Shown here one piece after another: positions 43,519 to 51,928 of a DNA stretch of 64,000 nt. The notes under the pieces were generated by a model, which made no database searches, was not told the origin of the DNA, and saw only the letters and a list, made by a program, of their open reading frames with translations. The DNA is from Embleya sp045207785 (GTDB lineage: Bacteria > Actinomycetota > Actinomycetes > Streptomycetales > Streptomycetaceae). The translations under genes were made by a program, and so were the position numbers. Position 1 is the first letter of the stretch, and each line of letters opens with the position of its first letter. The stretch covers positions 4,340,001-4,404,000 of the forward strand of contig NZ_CP108776.1 of assembly GCF_045207785.1 (NCBI RefSeq), written 5' to 3'.

Positions 43519-44175
43519 CTACCTGGCCTCGGCCACCGCTCGGCCGCAGGCGTAGGCGATCGGGCTGACCAACTCGCGGGCCTCGGGGAGCCAGCGGTTG
43601 AGTTCGGTGGGTTCGCGGGCCCAGGAGGCGCTGCCCGAGGTGCCCATCCGGGACGGCGGGGCGACGACCCAGTCGCCCTCGCCCTTGGGGATCAGGTCGA
43701 TCGGACTGGAGCCCCAACCGATCCGGCGCAGCATCTCGCCCATCTTGTCGCGCGCGCCGGGCAGTACCAGGAACTGGAGCCGCCGGGTCGGGGTCGCGAT
43801 GACCGGACCCATGGGCAGGCCCATCCGCTCCAGCCGGGCCAGCGCGAGGCAGCCGGCCTGCTCGGGGACGTCGATCACGTCGAAGCCGCGGCCGGTCGGC
43901 AGCAGGATCGCCGCGTCCGGGTGCTCGCTCCACCAGCGCCGCACCAGCACGGGCGAGCTGGCGGCCTGGACCGCCCAGTCGCGCAGAATCGGGTGCGCGC
44001 CCGGGGTGGCGCATCCCGGATGGCCGCAGCTGCAACGACGCCCCACGCTGTTCTCGACGACCGAGGCGCCGGGAACCACGTCCCAGTGCCGATCCTCGGC
44101 GTAGCGGACTGCGGTATCTACAAGCGTGTCGCGGGCGAGCTGCCGGGCCCCCAGGGTGTCTTCCACGTGCTGCAC
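43519..44175 (-). CDS. Stand-alone PrimPol-like protein
   Basis: 218 residues resembling the N-terminal domain of bifunctional DNA primase/polymerases, a streptomycete family of stand-alone copies. The Cys-rich CSCGHPGCATPGAHP block and PTGRGFDVIDVPE are recognisable, with APPSRMGTSGSASW near the end. In active archaeo-eukaryotic primases the second block holds a D-x-D pair of metal ligands; here it reads DVID, so catalysis is doubtful. ATG at 44175, or GTG three codons on. Divergent from the TPR regulator gene; role unknown. Confidence 0.82.
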   Translation of the reverse strand: MQHVEDTLGARQLARDTLVDTAVRYAEDRHWDVVPGASVVENSVGRRCSCGHPGCATPGAHPILRDWAVQAASSPVLVRRWWSEHPDAAILLPTGRGFDVIDVPEQAGCLALARLERMGLPMGPVIATPTRRLQFLVLPGARDKMGEMLRRIGWGSSPIDLIPKGEGDWVVAPPSRMGTSGSASWAREPTELNRWLPEARELVSPIAYACGRAVAEAR

Positions 44176-44618
44176 AACTGCGGGGCCCCGGGATGGTTAC
44201 GGCCGGCCGCCGCCCCGCTGATCGTCACCCGTACGGTGCACGCCCGGCGGGGCCCGGTCGTGCGCCGCGAGCGCGCGCTCCGGGTGGGCGAAACGGGATG
44301 ATCAGGGGTGATGGGATCACCGGCGGCCATCCGGCGCAAGGGGGGCGCATAGGTGCAGAACGGGGGGCGCAGCGAGAGGTGCCCTATCCGCTGCTCTATA
44401 CGGGTCACTACGCTCCGTACTCGGATGACAGTTCATACGACCGCCGGGCAACGTCCGCCATTCCGTCCACGACCGCCCCCCGGCAGGTCGACCGCGTCCG
44501 CTTGATACGCATACGGACCGACCAGGCATCAGGGCCCGGACACGACGGCACCGAGCACACCCCCGTCGCGCCGATCCCGCATGCCGGGACCGCACCAACG
44601 GTCGGGGAGGGAACGCCG
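44176..44618. other. Divergent intergenic region, PrimPol-like / TPR regulator
   Basis: 443 bp. Frames crossing it lack codon bias and known motifs, so I call no gene. Sequence around 44390-44460 (TATACG, TTCATACGAC) is less GC-rich and probably carries promoters. Confidence 0.5.
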
Positions 44619-45995
44619 ATGGCCGCGCGAACGCAGGCGACAAGGCAGCCCAACGAGAGGTTGACGGCACTGATCCAGGAGGCCGGCTGTTCGAACGCCG
44701 GGCTCGCCCGCCGGGTCAACATGTGCGGGGCCGAGCACGGCATGGACCTGCGCTACGACAAGACCTCGGTGGCCCGCTGGCTGCGCGGCCAGCAGCCGCG
44801 CGGCGCGGTGCCGAACCTGATCGCCGAGGCGATCGGCCGCAAACTCGGCCGACCGGTCACCGTCGAGGAGATCGGCATGGCCGACGGTCGCAGCCTGGCG
44901 ACCAACGTGGGCCTGCAGTTCGCCGCCACCCCGGCGGCCACCGTCGAGGTGGTCACCGAGCTGTGGCGCAGTGACGTCAACCGCCGCGACTTCCTGCTCA
45001 ACTCGTCGGTCGCGGTGGCCGCGCTCGTCGCGCCCAGCCGCGACTGGCTGATCACCGAACCCGACGCGCAGGTGGCCCGGATCGGCGGGCCGCGGGTGGG
45101 GGCGTCCGACATCGAGGCGGTGTGCGCGACCACGGACATGCTGTCCGCGCTCGATCACCGCTTCGGTGCCGGGCACATCCGCCCGGTCGTCGTGCACTAC
45201 CTGGGCAGCGTGGTGACCCAGCTGCTCAACGGGACCTACTCCGACGAGACGGGCCGCGCGCTGTTCGCCGCCGTTGCCCGACTCACCGAGCTGGCCGGTT
45301 ACATGGCCGTGGACACCGGCCAGCCGGGTCTCGCCCAGCGCTACTACATCCAGGCCCTGCGGCTGACCCAGGCGGCGGGCGATCGCGCCTACGGCGGATA
45401 CGTGCTCGCGGCCGGGATGAGCCACCTCGCCGGCAGCCTCGGCAACCCGCGCGAGATCACCCAGCTCGCGCGCGCCGCGCAGGAGGGCGCGAAGCACGAG
45501 GCCACGCCCACGACCCAGGCGATGTTCCACGCCGCCGAGGCGCGCGGACACGCGCTGCTCGGCGACGCGCGCGCGTGCGAGGCGTCGCTCGCCCGGGCGC
45601 GGTCGGCGATGGACGTCGCCATGCCGGACGACGACCCGTCCTGGATAGCGCACTTCTCGCAGGCCTACCTCGCCGACGAGTTCGCGCACTGCTACCGCGA
45701 CCTGGACCGGCCGCGCCAGGCCGAGGCGGCGGCCCGCGCCGCCCTGGAGGGGCACGCCGACACCCGGGTCCGCAGGCGCGCGGTCGACACGCTCCTGCTC
45801 GCCACCGCGCACCTGCAGCAGAACCGGCTCGACGAGGCCTGCGCGGTCGGCGCGGACGCGCTCGACCTGGTGGGCCGGCTGCACTCGGCACGCGGCCTCG
45901 AATACCTCAAGGACTTCCAGCGGCGGCTGGAGCCGTACCGGGACGAGCACGTGGTCCGGGAGTTCGCCGAGGCCGCGCACGCCGTCCCGGTCTGA
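44619..45995 (+). CDS. Helix-turn-helix/TPR regulatory protein
   Basis: 458 residues. The N-terminal ~90 residues form an HTH-like module (NERLTALIQEAGCSNAGLAR, TSVARWLRGQQPRGAVPNLI). The rest is helical with tetratricopeptide-like repeats, for example GQPGLAQRYYIQALRLTQAA and DLDRPRQAEAAARAALEGH. This architecture matches streptomycete regulators of development and antibiotic production of the NsdA-like group, though I cannot assign the orthologue. ATG at 44619 has GGAGG eight bases upstream. Probably a transcription factor sensing a protein or peptide partner. Confidence 0.82.
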   Translation: MAARTQATRQPNERLTALIQEAGCSNAGLARRVNMCGAEHGMDLRYDKTSVARWLRGQQPRGAVPNLIAEAIGRKLGRPVTVEEIGMADGRSLATNVGLQFAATPAATVEVVTELWRSDVNRRDFLLNSSVAVAALVAPSRDWLITEPDAQVARIGGPRVGASDIEAVCATTDMLSALDHRFGAGHIRPVVVHYLGSVVTQLLNGTYSDETGRALFAAVARLTELAGYMAVDTGQPGLAQRYYIQALRLTQAAGDRAYGGYVLAAGMSHLAGSLGNPREITQLARAAQEGAKHEATPTTQAMFHAAEARGHALLGDARACEASLARARSAMDVAMPDDDPSWIAHFSQAYLADEFAHCYRDLDRPRQAEAAARAALEGHADTRVRRRAVDTLLLATAHLQQNRLDEACAVGADALDLVGRLHSARGLEYLKDFQRRLEPYRDEHVVREFAEAAHAVPV

Positions 45996-46194
45996 CCCCC
46001 GCGACACCCCCGAACCGGAGCCGTCTCGTCGTCCGTCGCACAGTCGTGGGCGCACCGCCCGACGGCGAACCGCTGTTCGTCTCTCGAACGTCTGAGTTAC
46101 CGTCGGGCGGCAGGGGTATCGGTCGCCGGGCGATCCGCGTGATCGCACGGCCGCCGGGGGCAACGGTTCTCGAGGTGACGAACGGGTGGGTGGC

Positions 46195-47490
46195 ATGGGA
46201 TCCGGTGGAACGGACGGCGGCGCGGGACGGGGGCCGAACGGCGGGGGGCCGGGGCCGTCGCCTTTCGGCCCGCTCGAACTCCCGCGCGACGAGACCGAGG
46301 TGCTGCCCAGATTCGACGAGTACGCGGACCAGGGACCACCGCCGCAACAACAACAGGGGTACGACCCTCGCCAGTACCCCCCGAACGCTCCATACGATGC
46401 GAACGCGCCCCACAACCCGGCCGGCCGGGCCGGCGCGGCCCCGCTCGGGCCGCCGCCGAACCTCGCGCCGCCCGCCGCGCCGTCGTATGTACCGCCCCGG
46501 CCCCCGCACGCGCCACCGGGTGCGCCGGGCGCCGGGGCTGCGCAGCCGGGTGCTCCGGGGCCGGACCCGTACCGCCCGAGCCCGCCGCCCGCCGCCGGAC
46601 CGGCCGACGCGACGCAGGTCTTCCCGGCCAACCTGTTCCGGGACGGCCCCGGCACACCGCCAGCCGGATCCGCGCAGCCGATGCCGCCGGCCCGCTCGGC
46701 ACAGCCCGCCGGGTATCCCGGACCGCAACCCGCCGGATACCCCGCGCCGCAGCCCCACACCCCGCAGTACGCGCCCCCGGCCGGCCCACCGCGCGGACCC
46801 GCCCCCGGCGACTACCGCGACGGCGGCGGCCGGAACCGGACACCGCTGATCGCCGCCGGTGTCGGCGCGCTCGTCGTGATCGCCGCGATCGGCGTGTTCG
46901 CGAGCGGCGCGTTCGGCGAGAACGACAAGAACGACAAGAACGACAACGCGGACAAGAGCGGCGCCTCCACGAGCGCGCCGCCCACCCCGTCGGGAAGCGC
47001 CGCGCCCAAGTCCGCCGAGCCGCCCGCCAAGGCCGACGACTCCGCCGGCCAGGCATCCGCCGTCGACCGCCTGCTCCAGATCAGCGCGGGCTCGCGGCAG
47101 ACCGTGTCGCAGGCGGTCCAGAAGATCCAGCGCTGCGACGACCCCGCGGGCGGCGCGCAGTCCCTCGGCGAGGCCGCCCGACAGCGCGACGAGCAGATCG
47201 CCGGGCTGGACAAGCTCAAGACCGACAAGCTCGCCCGCGGCCCCGAACTGGTCAGCGGGCTGCGCACCGCGTGGACCGCGTCCGCCGAATCCGACCGCGA
47301 ACTCGCCGCCTGGGGGACCGAGATGGCCCAGGGCGGCTGCGCCGACCACAAGGCCGAGAACACCGAGCACAAGCGCGCCGCCGACCGCGCGAGCGGCCGG
47401 GCCACCAGCGCGAAGAGCCAGGTGGTGGCCATCTGGAACCCGATCGCGGCCGACAACAACCTCAAGAAGCGCGGCGCCGGCGAGATCTGA
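46195..47490 (+). CDS. Proline-rich single-pass membrane protein
   Basis: 431 residues: a ~210-residue cytoplasmic region very rich in Pro, Gly, Ala and Gln (contains QQQQ), one transmembrane helix (LIAAGVGALVVIAAIGVFAS), a low-complexity spacer with ENDKNDKND repeats, and an extracellular helical domain with two Cys (QRCDDPAG, QGGCADHK) likely disulfide-bonded. Similar designs occur widely in streptomycetes without known function. ATG at 46195 is chosen; GTG nine bases upstream is possible. It follows the TPR regulator on the same strand. Confidence 0.78.
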   Translation: MGSGGTDGGAGRGPNGGGPGPSPFGPLELPRDETEVLPRFDEYADQGPPPQQQQGYDPRQYPPNAPYDANAPHNPAGRAGAAPLGPPPNLAPPAAPSYVPPRPPHAPPGAPGAGAAQPGAPGPDPYRPSPPPAAGPADATQVFPANLFRDGPGTPPAGSAQPMPPARSAQPAGYPGPQPAGYPAPQPHTPQYAPPAGPPRGPAPGDYRDGGGRNRTPLIAAGVGALVVIAAIGVFASGAFGENDKNDKNDNADKSGASTSAPPTPSGSAAPKSAEPPAKADDSAGQASAVDRLLQISAGSRQTVSQAVQKIQRCDDPAGGAQSLGEAARQRDEQIAGLDKLKTDKLARGPELVSGLRTAWTASAESDRELAAWGTEMAQGGCADHKAENTEHKRAADRASGRATSAKSQVVAIWNPIAADNNLKKRGAGEI

Positions 47491-47505
47491 CCCGGCGTCG
47501 ACGCG

Positions 47506-47543
47506 CTAACTCCCGCGTGACCGTCCGGCAACAGCGCCGTAAC
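47506..47543 (+). promoter_or_regulatory. GlnR-like box upstream of nnaR
   Basis: Pentamers CTAAC, GTGAC, GCAAC and GTAAC are spaced by exactly six bases (47506, 47517, 47528, 47539). The GlnR consensus alternates gTnAC and GaAAC at this 11-bp period. The last pentamer ends 22 bases before the nnaR ATG. Confidence 0.6.
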
Positions 47544-47565
47544 ACGCGTCGGCGAGTCTCACCCC

Positions 47566-48690
47566 ATGGAGACAGGCACGGGGGCCGAACCGCTCATCGG
47601 GTTCACCATCGGCGTCACCGCGGCCCGGCGCCGCGAGGAACTCGTCGCGCTGCTCCAGGCGCTCGGCGCCAAGGTCGTCGACGCGCCCACCGTGCGCATC
47701 GTGCCGCCCGCCGACGACCCGGTGCTGCGCCGCGCCACGGAGCAGGTCCTCGAACGCCGACTCGACTACGTCGTCGCCACCACGGGCGTGGGCTGGCGCG
47801 GCTGGCTCGGGGCCGCCGAGGGGTGGGGCAGGGGGGCTCGCGTGATCGCGGCGTGCCGGGCCGCCGTACTGGTCTGCCGTGGACCCAAGGCCACCACCGC
47901 CGTGCGCGCGTACGGCCTGCGCGAGGTGTACTCGCCCGGCTCGGACGCCGGCGACGAAGTGCTCGCGTGGCTGCTCGCGCGCGACCTGCGCGGGCGCCGG
48001 ATCGCCGTCCAGGAACACGGCGCGCCCCTGGAGGGCTTCGCCGACGCCCTGCGCGAGCGCGGCGCCGACGTGATCGAGATCCCCGTGTACCGCTGGGGCC
48101 CGCCCGACGACCCGGGCGTGGTGCGCCGACTCGTCGAGCAGACCGCGCGCCGCGAGATCCACGCGCTCACCTTCACCAGTGCCCCCGCGATCGGCGCGTT
48201 CCTGGAGACCGCCGAGGAACAGGGCAGGCGGGCCGACGTGTTGGCCGCGCTGCGCGGCGACGTGCTGCCGGTGAGCATCGGCCCGGTATGCGCGCGGCCG
48301 CTCGCCGAGCAGGGCGTCGAGTCGGTGTGGCCCGAGCGGGGCCGACTCGGCTCGCTGGTCCGCACGATCGCCGAGACGCTGCCCGCGCGGGCCCGCCGCG
48401 AATTGGACACCGGCAAAGAGCGACTCGTCCTGCAGGGCAACGCGCTGCTGGTCGACGGCCGGACGATCTGGCTGCCCCCGGTGCCCGGCGCGGTCCTGCG
48501 CGCGCTCGCCGAGAAACCCGGCTGGGTGCTCAGCCGGGCGGAGTTGCTGCACCGGGTGTGGGCCGACTCGCGCACGGACGAACACGCGGTCGAGGCCGCG
48601 ATCGCGCGGCTGCGCGGCGCACTGGGGCCGTACGCGGGGCTGGTGCGAACGGTCACCAAGCGCGGGTATCGGCTGGCCGTGGATCCGTGA
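47566..48690 (+). CDS. nnaR: NnaR-type nitrogen regulator (HemD-like domain + winged helix)
   Basis: 374 residues. The first ~260 form a uroporphyrinogen-III-synthase-like fold (GFTIGVTAARRREELVALL, DYVVATTGVGWRGWL, ALTFTSAPAIGAFLE). The C-terminal ~95 form an OmpR/PhoB winged helix (VLSRAELLHRVWADSRTDEH, AIARLRGALG, TVTKRGYRLAV). This combination is the nitrate-assimilation regulator NnaR of streptomycetes and mycobacteria, which acts with GlnR on nitrite and nitrate reductase genes, rather than a heme-pathway enzyme. The HemD part may sense a ligand. No nitrate genes are in the window. Confidence 0.88.
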   Translation: METGTGAEPLIGFTIGVTAARRREELVALLQALGAKVVDAPTVRIVPPADDPVLRRATEQVLERRLDYVVATTGVGWRGWLGAAEGWGRGARVIAACRAAVLVCRGPKATTAVRAYGLREVYSPGSDAGDEVLAWLLARDLRGRRIAVQEHGAPLEGFADALRERGADVIEIPVYRWGPPDDPGVVRRLVEQTARREIHALTFTSAPAIGAFLETAEEQGRRADVLAALRGDVLPVSIGPVCARPLAEQGVESVWPERGRLGSLVRTIAETLPARARRELDTGKERLVLQGNALLVDGRTIWLPPVPGAVLRALAEKPGWVLSRAELLHRVWADSRTDEHAVEAAIARLRGALGPYAGLVRTVTKRGYRLAVDP

Positions 48691-48787
48691 GCAAAGCGGT
48701 ATATTTCCTCCGCGCGTTACCCCCCGCCTGGTAGGAGCAGAGGACCAACCCGCACCATGGCTGGGTGACAGGGGGTGAACACGAGCC

Positions 48788-49621
48788 TTGATACGCATTC
48801 GAAGAGGGGTACGACTGCCGGCCGTCGTGCTGCTCGCCACGACCCTCGCCGGCACGGCCGCGTGCTCCGGATCGCCCGAGACACGCCAGGCCGCCGAGAC
48901 CGTCTCGACGGTCGCACCGAGTTCGGTGGTCGCCCCGTCGGGCGGCCCGAAGAACCCCACCGCGCCACCGGTCGTCCCGCCCGCGGCCGCGGGCGACACG
49001 CCCGAGTCGGGCGCGTACGGGACCGAGTTGCTGACGCATCTGCGCACGACCCCGCACGGGGCCCACGTCACGAAGGTGCGCGTGGCGACCTCTTACAAGG
49101 TCTACAAGGTCACGCTCGAAACCGACCTGGTCCGCGGCAACGGTTCCGACGTGCAGGCCGAGGCGATCGTGCGGGACCTCTCGGGCAAGCTGCTCACCGC
49201 GACCGCGCAATGGGCCGAGGACCATCCGGCGCTCTGGGTCGGCGGGATCGAGATCCTGGACTCGGACCGCGACGCGATCGACTTCCGGCTCGGCGCCGAG
49301 CGCGACGACCGCAGGCCGGCCGCGGACGACTACGGGGCCACGCTGCTCGCGGCGCTGCACACCACGGCGCAGGGGCCGCACGTCGGACAGGTCCGGTTCA
49401 CGCTGGACCACAAGGGCCGGTACGAGGTCGCGGTCAACACCGATCTGTCCTCGCACCTGCCGGGGGACTACTCGACGGAATCGGCGCAGACGTTCAACAC
49501 CGCGGACCGGATCGTGCTCGCGGCGCAGAACTGGATCCGCGACCACCCGGGCTTCGACGTGGCCGCGCTGCGCGTGTACGACGTCGAGCGTGGACTGATC
49601 ACGATCAAGGTCGTCGGCTGA
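48788..49621 (+). CDS. Lipoprotein with two tandem domains
   Basis: 277 residues, with a signal peptide and lipobox (GTAAC, Cys 26). After a Pro/Ser-rich spacer come two similar ~90-residue units: the first opens YGTELLTHLRTTPHGAHV and contains WAEDHPALWVGGIEILDSD, the second opens YGATLLAALHTTAQGPHV and contains WIRDHPGFDVAALRVYDVE. This internal duplication is plain from the sequence. The family is unknown to me. The start is TTG at 48788: an in-frame stop at 48776 excludes anything earlier. Expected at the outer face of the membrane. Confidence 0.8.
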   Translation: MIRIRRGVRLPAVVLLATTLAGTAACSGSPETRQAAETVSTVAPSSVVAPSGGPKNPTAPPVVPPAAAGDTPESGAYGTELLTHLRTTPHGAHVTKVRVATSYKVYKVTLETDLVRGNGSDVQAEAIVRDLSGKLLTATAQWAEDHPALWVGGIEILDSDRDAIDFRLGAERDDRRPAADDYGATLLAALHTTAQGPHVGQVRFTLDHKGRYEVAVNTDLSSHLPGDYSTESAQTFNTADRIVLAAQNWIRDHPGFDVAALRVYDVERGLITIKVVG

Positions 49622-49634
49622 CCGTCCGGCACGC

Positions 49635-49666
49635 GGGCCGGGCCGGGACCGAGGACGGCCCGGCCC
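49635..49666 (+). terminator. GC-rich hairpin after the lipoprotein gene
   Basis: GGGCCGGGCCG (49635-49645) and CGGCCCGGCCC (49656-49666) form a perfect 11-bp stem with a 10-base loop, 13 bases after the stop. Confidence 0.75.
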
Positions 49667-49800
49667 GGCCCCCGTGCCGGGATCCGTCCGGTCTGCGGCA
49701 TGATCGGGTGGAATTCGCGGTGATCTGCGGGGATCCCGTCCGGATCCGATCGCGATCGGATCGCGGAAACCGAAGCGCAGACAGGGGAGGAAGCGCCACG

Positions 49801-50247
49801 ATGGCTCGTATGCGCCAGAGCACCGTTCCGTGGTGGCGTTGGCGGGCCCACGTCCGTTCCGCGCTGCACATGTTCGGCGACCCGACGTTCCAGCGTGAGT
49901 GCTGGCTGCCCGGCCGCCCGGAGTACGGCACGATCACCGACGCCGTCTACCGCCTCGTCGGCGACTCGTGGCTGGACCGCTGGTCCGCGCGCACCTACAT
50001 CGGCTGCCTGTTCGTCGACGACGACGAGGCCGCCGCGGTGGACGCCGCCGTGGTCGAGATCCTCGCCGTGCTGCACGAGATCGGCGAGGACGCGCCCGCG
50101 CCCGCCTACCTCACGCACGCGCGCTGGCCGCAGGTCGTCGGTGCCTCGCGGGCCGCGCACGTCGCGCTCGCGAAGACCGACGAGGACGATCCGGACGCCT
50201 CCCCGGATTCGCTCGACGTCCTGCGGATCCGTACCGGCGGGCGCTGA
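49801..50247 (+). CDS. Conserved hypothetical protein
   Basis: 148 residues, cytoplasmic, acidic in its C-terminal third (KTDEDDPDASPDSLD). The N-terminus is rich in Trp and Arg (VPWWRWRAHVRSAL), and the middle reads YIGCLFVDDDEAAAVDAAVV. Codon bias and a strong GGGGAGGAAG ribosome-binding site before the ATG at 49801 show it is real. I do not recognise a function. It is upstream of purU on the same strand with a 123-bp gap. Confidence 0.8.
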   Translation: MARMRQSTVPWWRWRAHVRSALHMFGDPTFQRECWLPGRPEYGTITDAVYRLVGDSWLDRWSARTYIGCLFVDDDEAAAVDAAVVEILAVLHEIGEDAPAPAYLTHARWPQVVGASRAAHVALAKTDEDDPDASPDSLDVLRIRTGGR

Positions 50248-50370
50248 GCCCGCGCGCGACGTGGGATCCTGTACGACCGGCGGTTTCTCCCGGAGTCCCC
50301 GAACAGGCCCGGACGCCGCGTAGGCACGGAAGTCCCGTAGGCCCGGATGTCATGTAGGAAAGGCGCGTCC

Positions 50371-51270
50371 ATGACCGAGCAGACCAAGCCCCTCGGCGGC
50401 ACCGGCGACGCGTCCACCGGCGGCGGACAGTACGTGCTGACGCTCTCCTGCCCGGACAAGCGCGGCATCGTGCACGCGGTCGCCAGCTTCCTGATGATGA
50501 CCGGCTGCAACATCGTCGACAGCCAGCAGTTCGGCGACCGCGACACCGGGCTGTTCTTCATGCGCGTGCACTTCACCGCCGAACAGGGCGTCGAGCTGGA
50601 CGCGCTGCGGGCCGGCTTCACCGCGGTCGGCGCGTCGTTCCACATGGACTGGCAGATCCACGACGGGGACGCGCGGATGCGGGTGTTCGTGATGGTCAGC
50701 AAGTTCGGCCACTGCCTCAACGACCTGCTGTTCCGCAGCAGCATCGGCGCGCTGCCGATCGAGATCGTCGGCGTGGTGTCCAACCACCGCGACTTCGAGG
50801 AGCTGTCCCGCTCGTACGCGGTGCCGTTCCACCACATCCCGGTCACCCGCGAGACCAAGCCCGAGGCCGAGGCGCGGCTGCTCGCGCTGGTGCGCGAGAA
50901 CGAGGTCGAGCTGGTGGTGCTCGCGCGCTACATGCAGGTCCTGTCGAACGACCTGTGCAAGCAGCTCGAGGGGCGCGCGATCAACATCCACCACTCGTTC
51001 CTGCCGAGCTTCAAGGGCGCGAAGCCCTACCACCAGGCGCACGCGCGGGGCGTGAAGCTGATCGGCGCGACCGCCCACTACGTCACCGGCGACCTGGACG
51101 AGGGCCCGATCATCGAGCAGGAGGTCGAGCGCGTGGACCACGCGGTCACCCCCGCGGGACTGGTCGCGGTCGGTCGGGACGTCGAGTGCCAGGCGCTCTC
51201 GCGCGCGGTGAAGTGGCACTCCGAGCGGCGCGTGCTGCTCAACGGGACGCGCACGGTCGTCTTTACCTGA
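50371..51270 (+). CDS. purU: Formyltetrahydrofolate deformylase
   Basis: Hydrolyses 10-formyl-tetrahydrofolate to formate and tetrahydrofolate, balancing one-carbon units. 299 residues: N-terminal ACT domain (YVLTLSCPDKRGIVHAVASF) and C-terminal formyltransferase fold with the catalytic Asn-His-Asp set (INIHHSFLPSFKGAKPYHQA, TAHYVTGDLDEGPII). ATG at 50371 is preceded by GGAAAGG. The ACT domain suggests allosteric control by Gly/Met as in E. coli PurU. Confidence 0.95.
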   Translation: MTEQTKPLGGTGDASTGGGQYVLTLSCPDKRGIVHAVASFLMMTGCNIVDSQQFGDRDTGLFFMRVHFTAEQGVELDALRAGFTAVGASFHMDWQIHDGDARMRVFVMVSKFGHCLNDLLFRSSIGALPIEIVGVVSNHRDFEELSRSYAVPFHHIPVTRETKPEAEARLLALVRENEVELVVLARYMQVLSNDLCKQLEGRAINIHHSFLPSFKGAKPYHQAHARGVKLIGATAHYVTGDLDEGPIIEQEVERVDHAVTPAGLVAVGRDVECQALSRAVKWHSERRVLLNGTRTVVFT

Positions 51271-51282
51271 GCGTGCCGGGTC

Positions 51283-51501
51283 TCATCTGACGCACATGAC
51301 GAGGGCCGCGGAACCCACCAGGGCCGCGGCCCCGCCGGCGATCCACCCGATCCGCGCGGGCCGCGGGAACTCGGTGCGCTCCAGGGGTCCGTCGCCGTCG
51401 AAGTCGCGCACGACGGGCGGTACGCGCACCCGACGTCGATCACGCCCGAACACGACACAGGCGACGGCGGTGATCCACGCGCATACCCCGACGACGAACA
51501 T
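51283..51501 (-). CDS. Small two-helix membrane protein
   Basis: 72 residues with N- and C-terminal hydrophobic helices (MFVVGVCAWITAVACVVF, IGWIAGGAAALVGSAALVM) joined by a charged segment rich in Arg and Asp. Third positions are strongly G/C, supporting a true gene. The ATG at 51501 has only AAGG close by. Convergent with purU. Function unknown. Confidence 0.65.
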   Translation of the reverse strand: MFVVGVCAWITAVACVVFGRDRRRVRVPPVVRDFDGDGPLERTEFPRPARIGWIAGGAAALVGSAALVMCVR

Positions 51502-51928
51502 GCCTTGGGAATGTACGCCCGACCCGGTTGGCTGTCACAGCGGCGCGCGGTGTGTACCGGGGGCGCGCACGAGGGCTCGCCCACTCCTTCCCGAAAACCC
51601 TTTGCGGCGTCGGGCGTTGCCGTGGCTTGATGGAGGCCGAACCACGACGGGGCCTTCCGTGTGCCCTGTCCCCGTAGGGAGAGGAGCGAGCCGGTGCGGT
51701 TCCGTGACAACAGCCGACGCCCCGTCAGGAGCGCTGCGGCCCGCCGCGTGTAACCCCTGCTTCGCTTCTCTCCGCGGGTCCCGCAGTCGCCAAACCCTGC
51801 GGTCCCCGCCACCGGCTGCCCTGTGCCGCACCCGGGCTCACTATCCGGCGTGCGCCGGGGCAGCCACCCAAGTCTTCGAGCCTTCGCGCTCAGTTTCAGC
51901 CGTACCCACTCAGGAGAGTGACTCAGTC
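51502..51928. other. Leader/intergenic region before rtcB
   Basis: 427 bp with no convincing gene; frames here have weak codon bias. The region contains a small CCGCAG/CTGCGG hairpin at 51781-51802 and should include the rtcB promoter. I see no sigma-54 site and no tRNA-like sequence. Confidence 0.5.

Noticed and set aside
51502..51928. tRNA-like or Y-RNA-like element before rtcB
   Set aside because: I looked because rtcB is sometimes linked to such RNAs, but saw no cloverleaf, T-loop or conserved stem.
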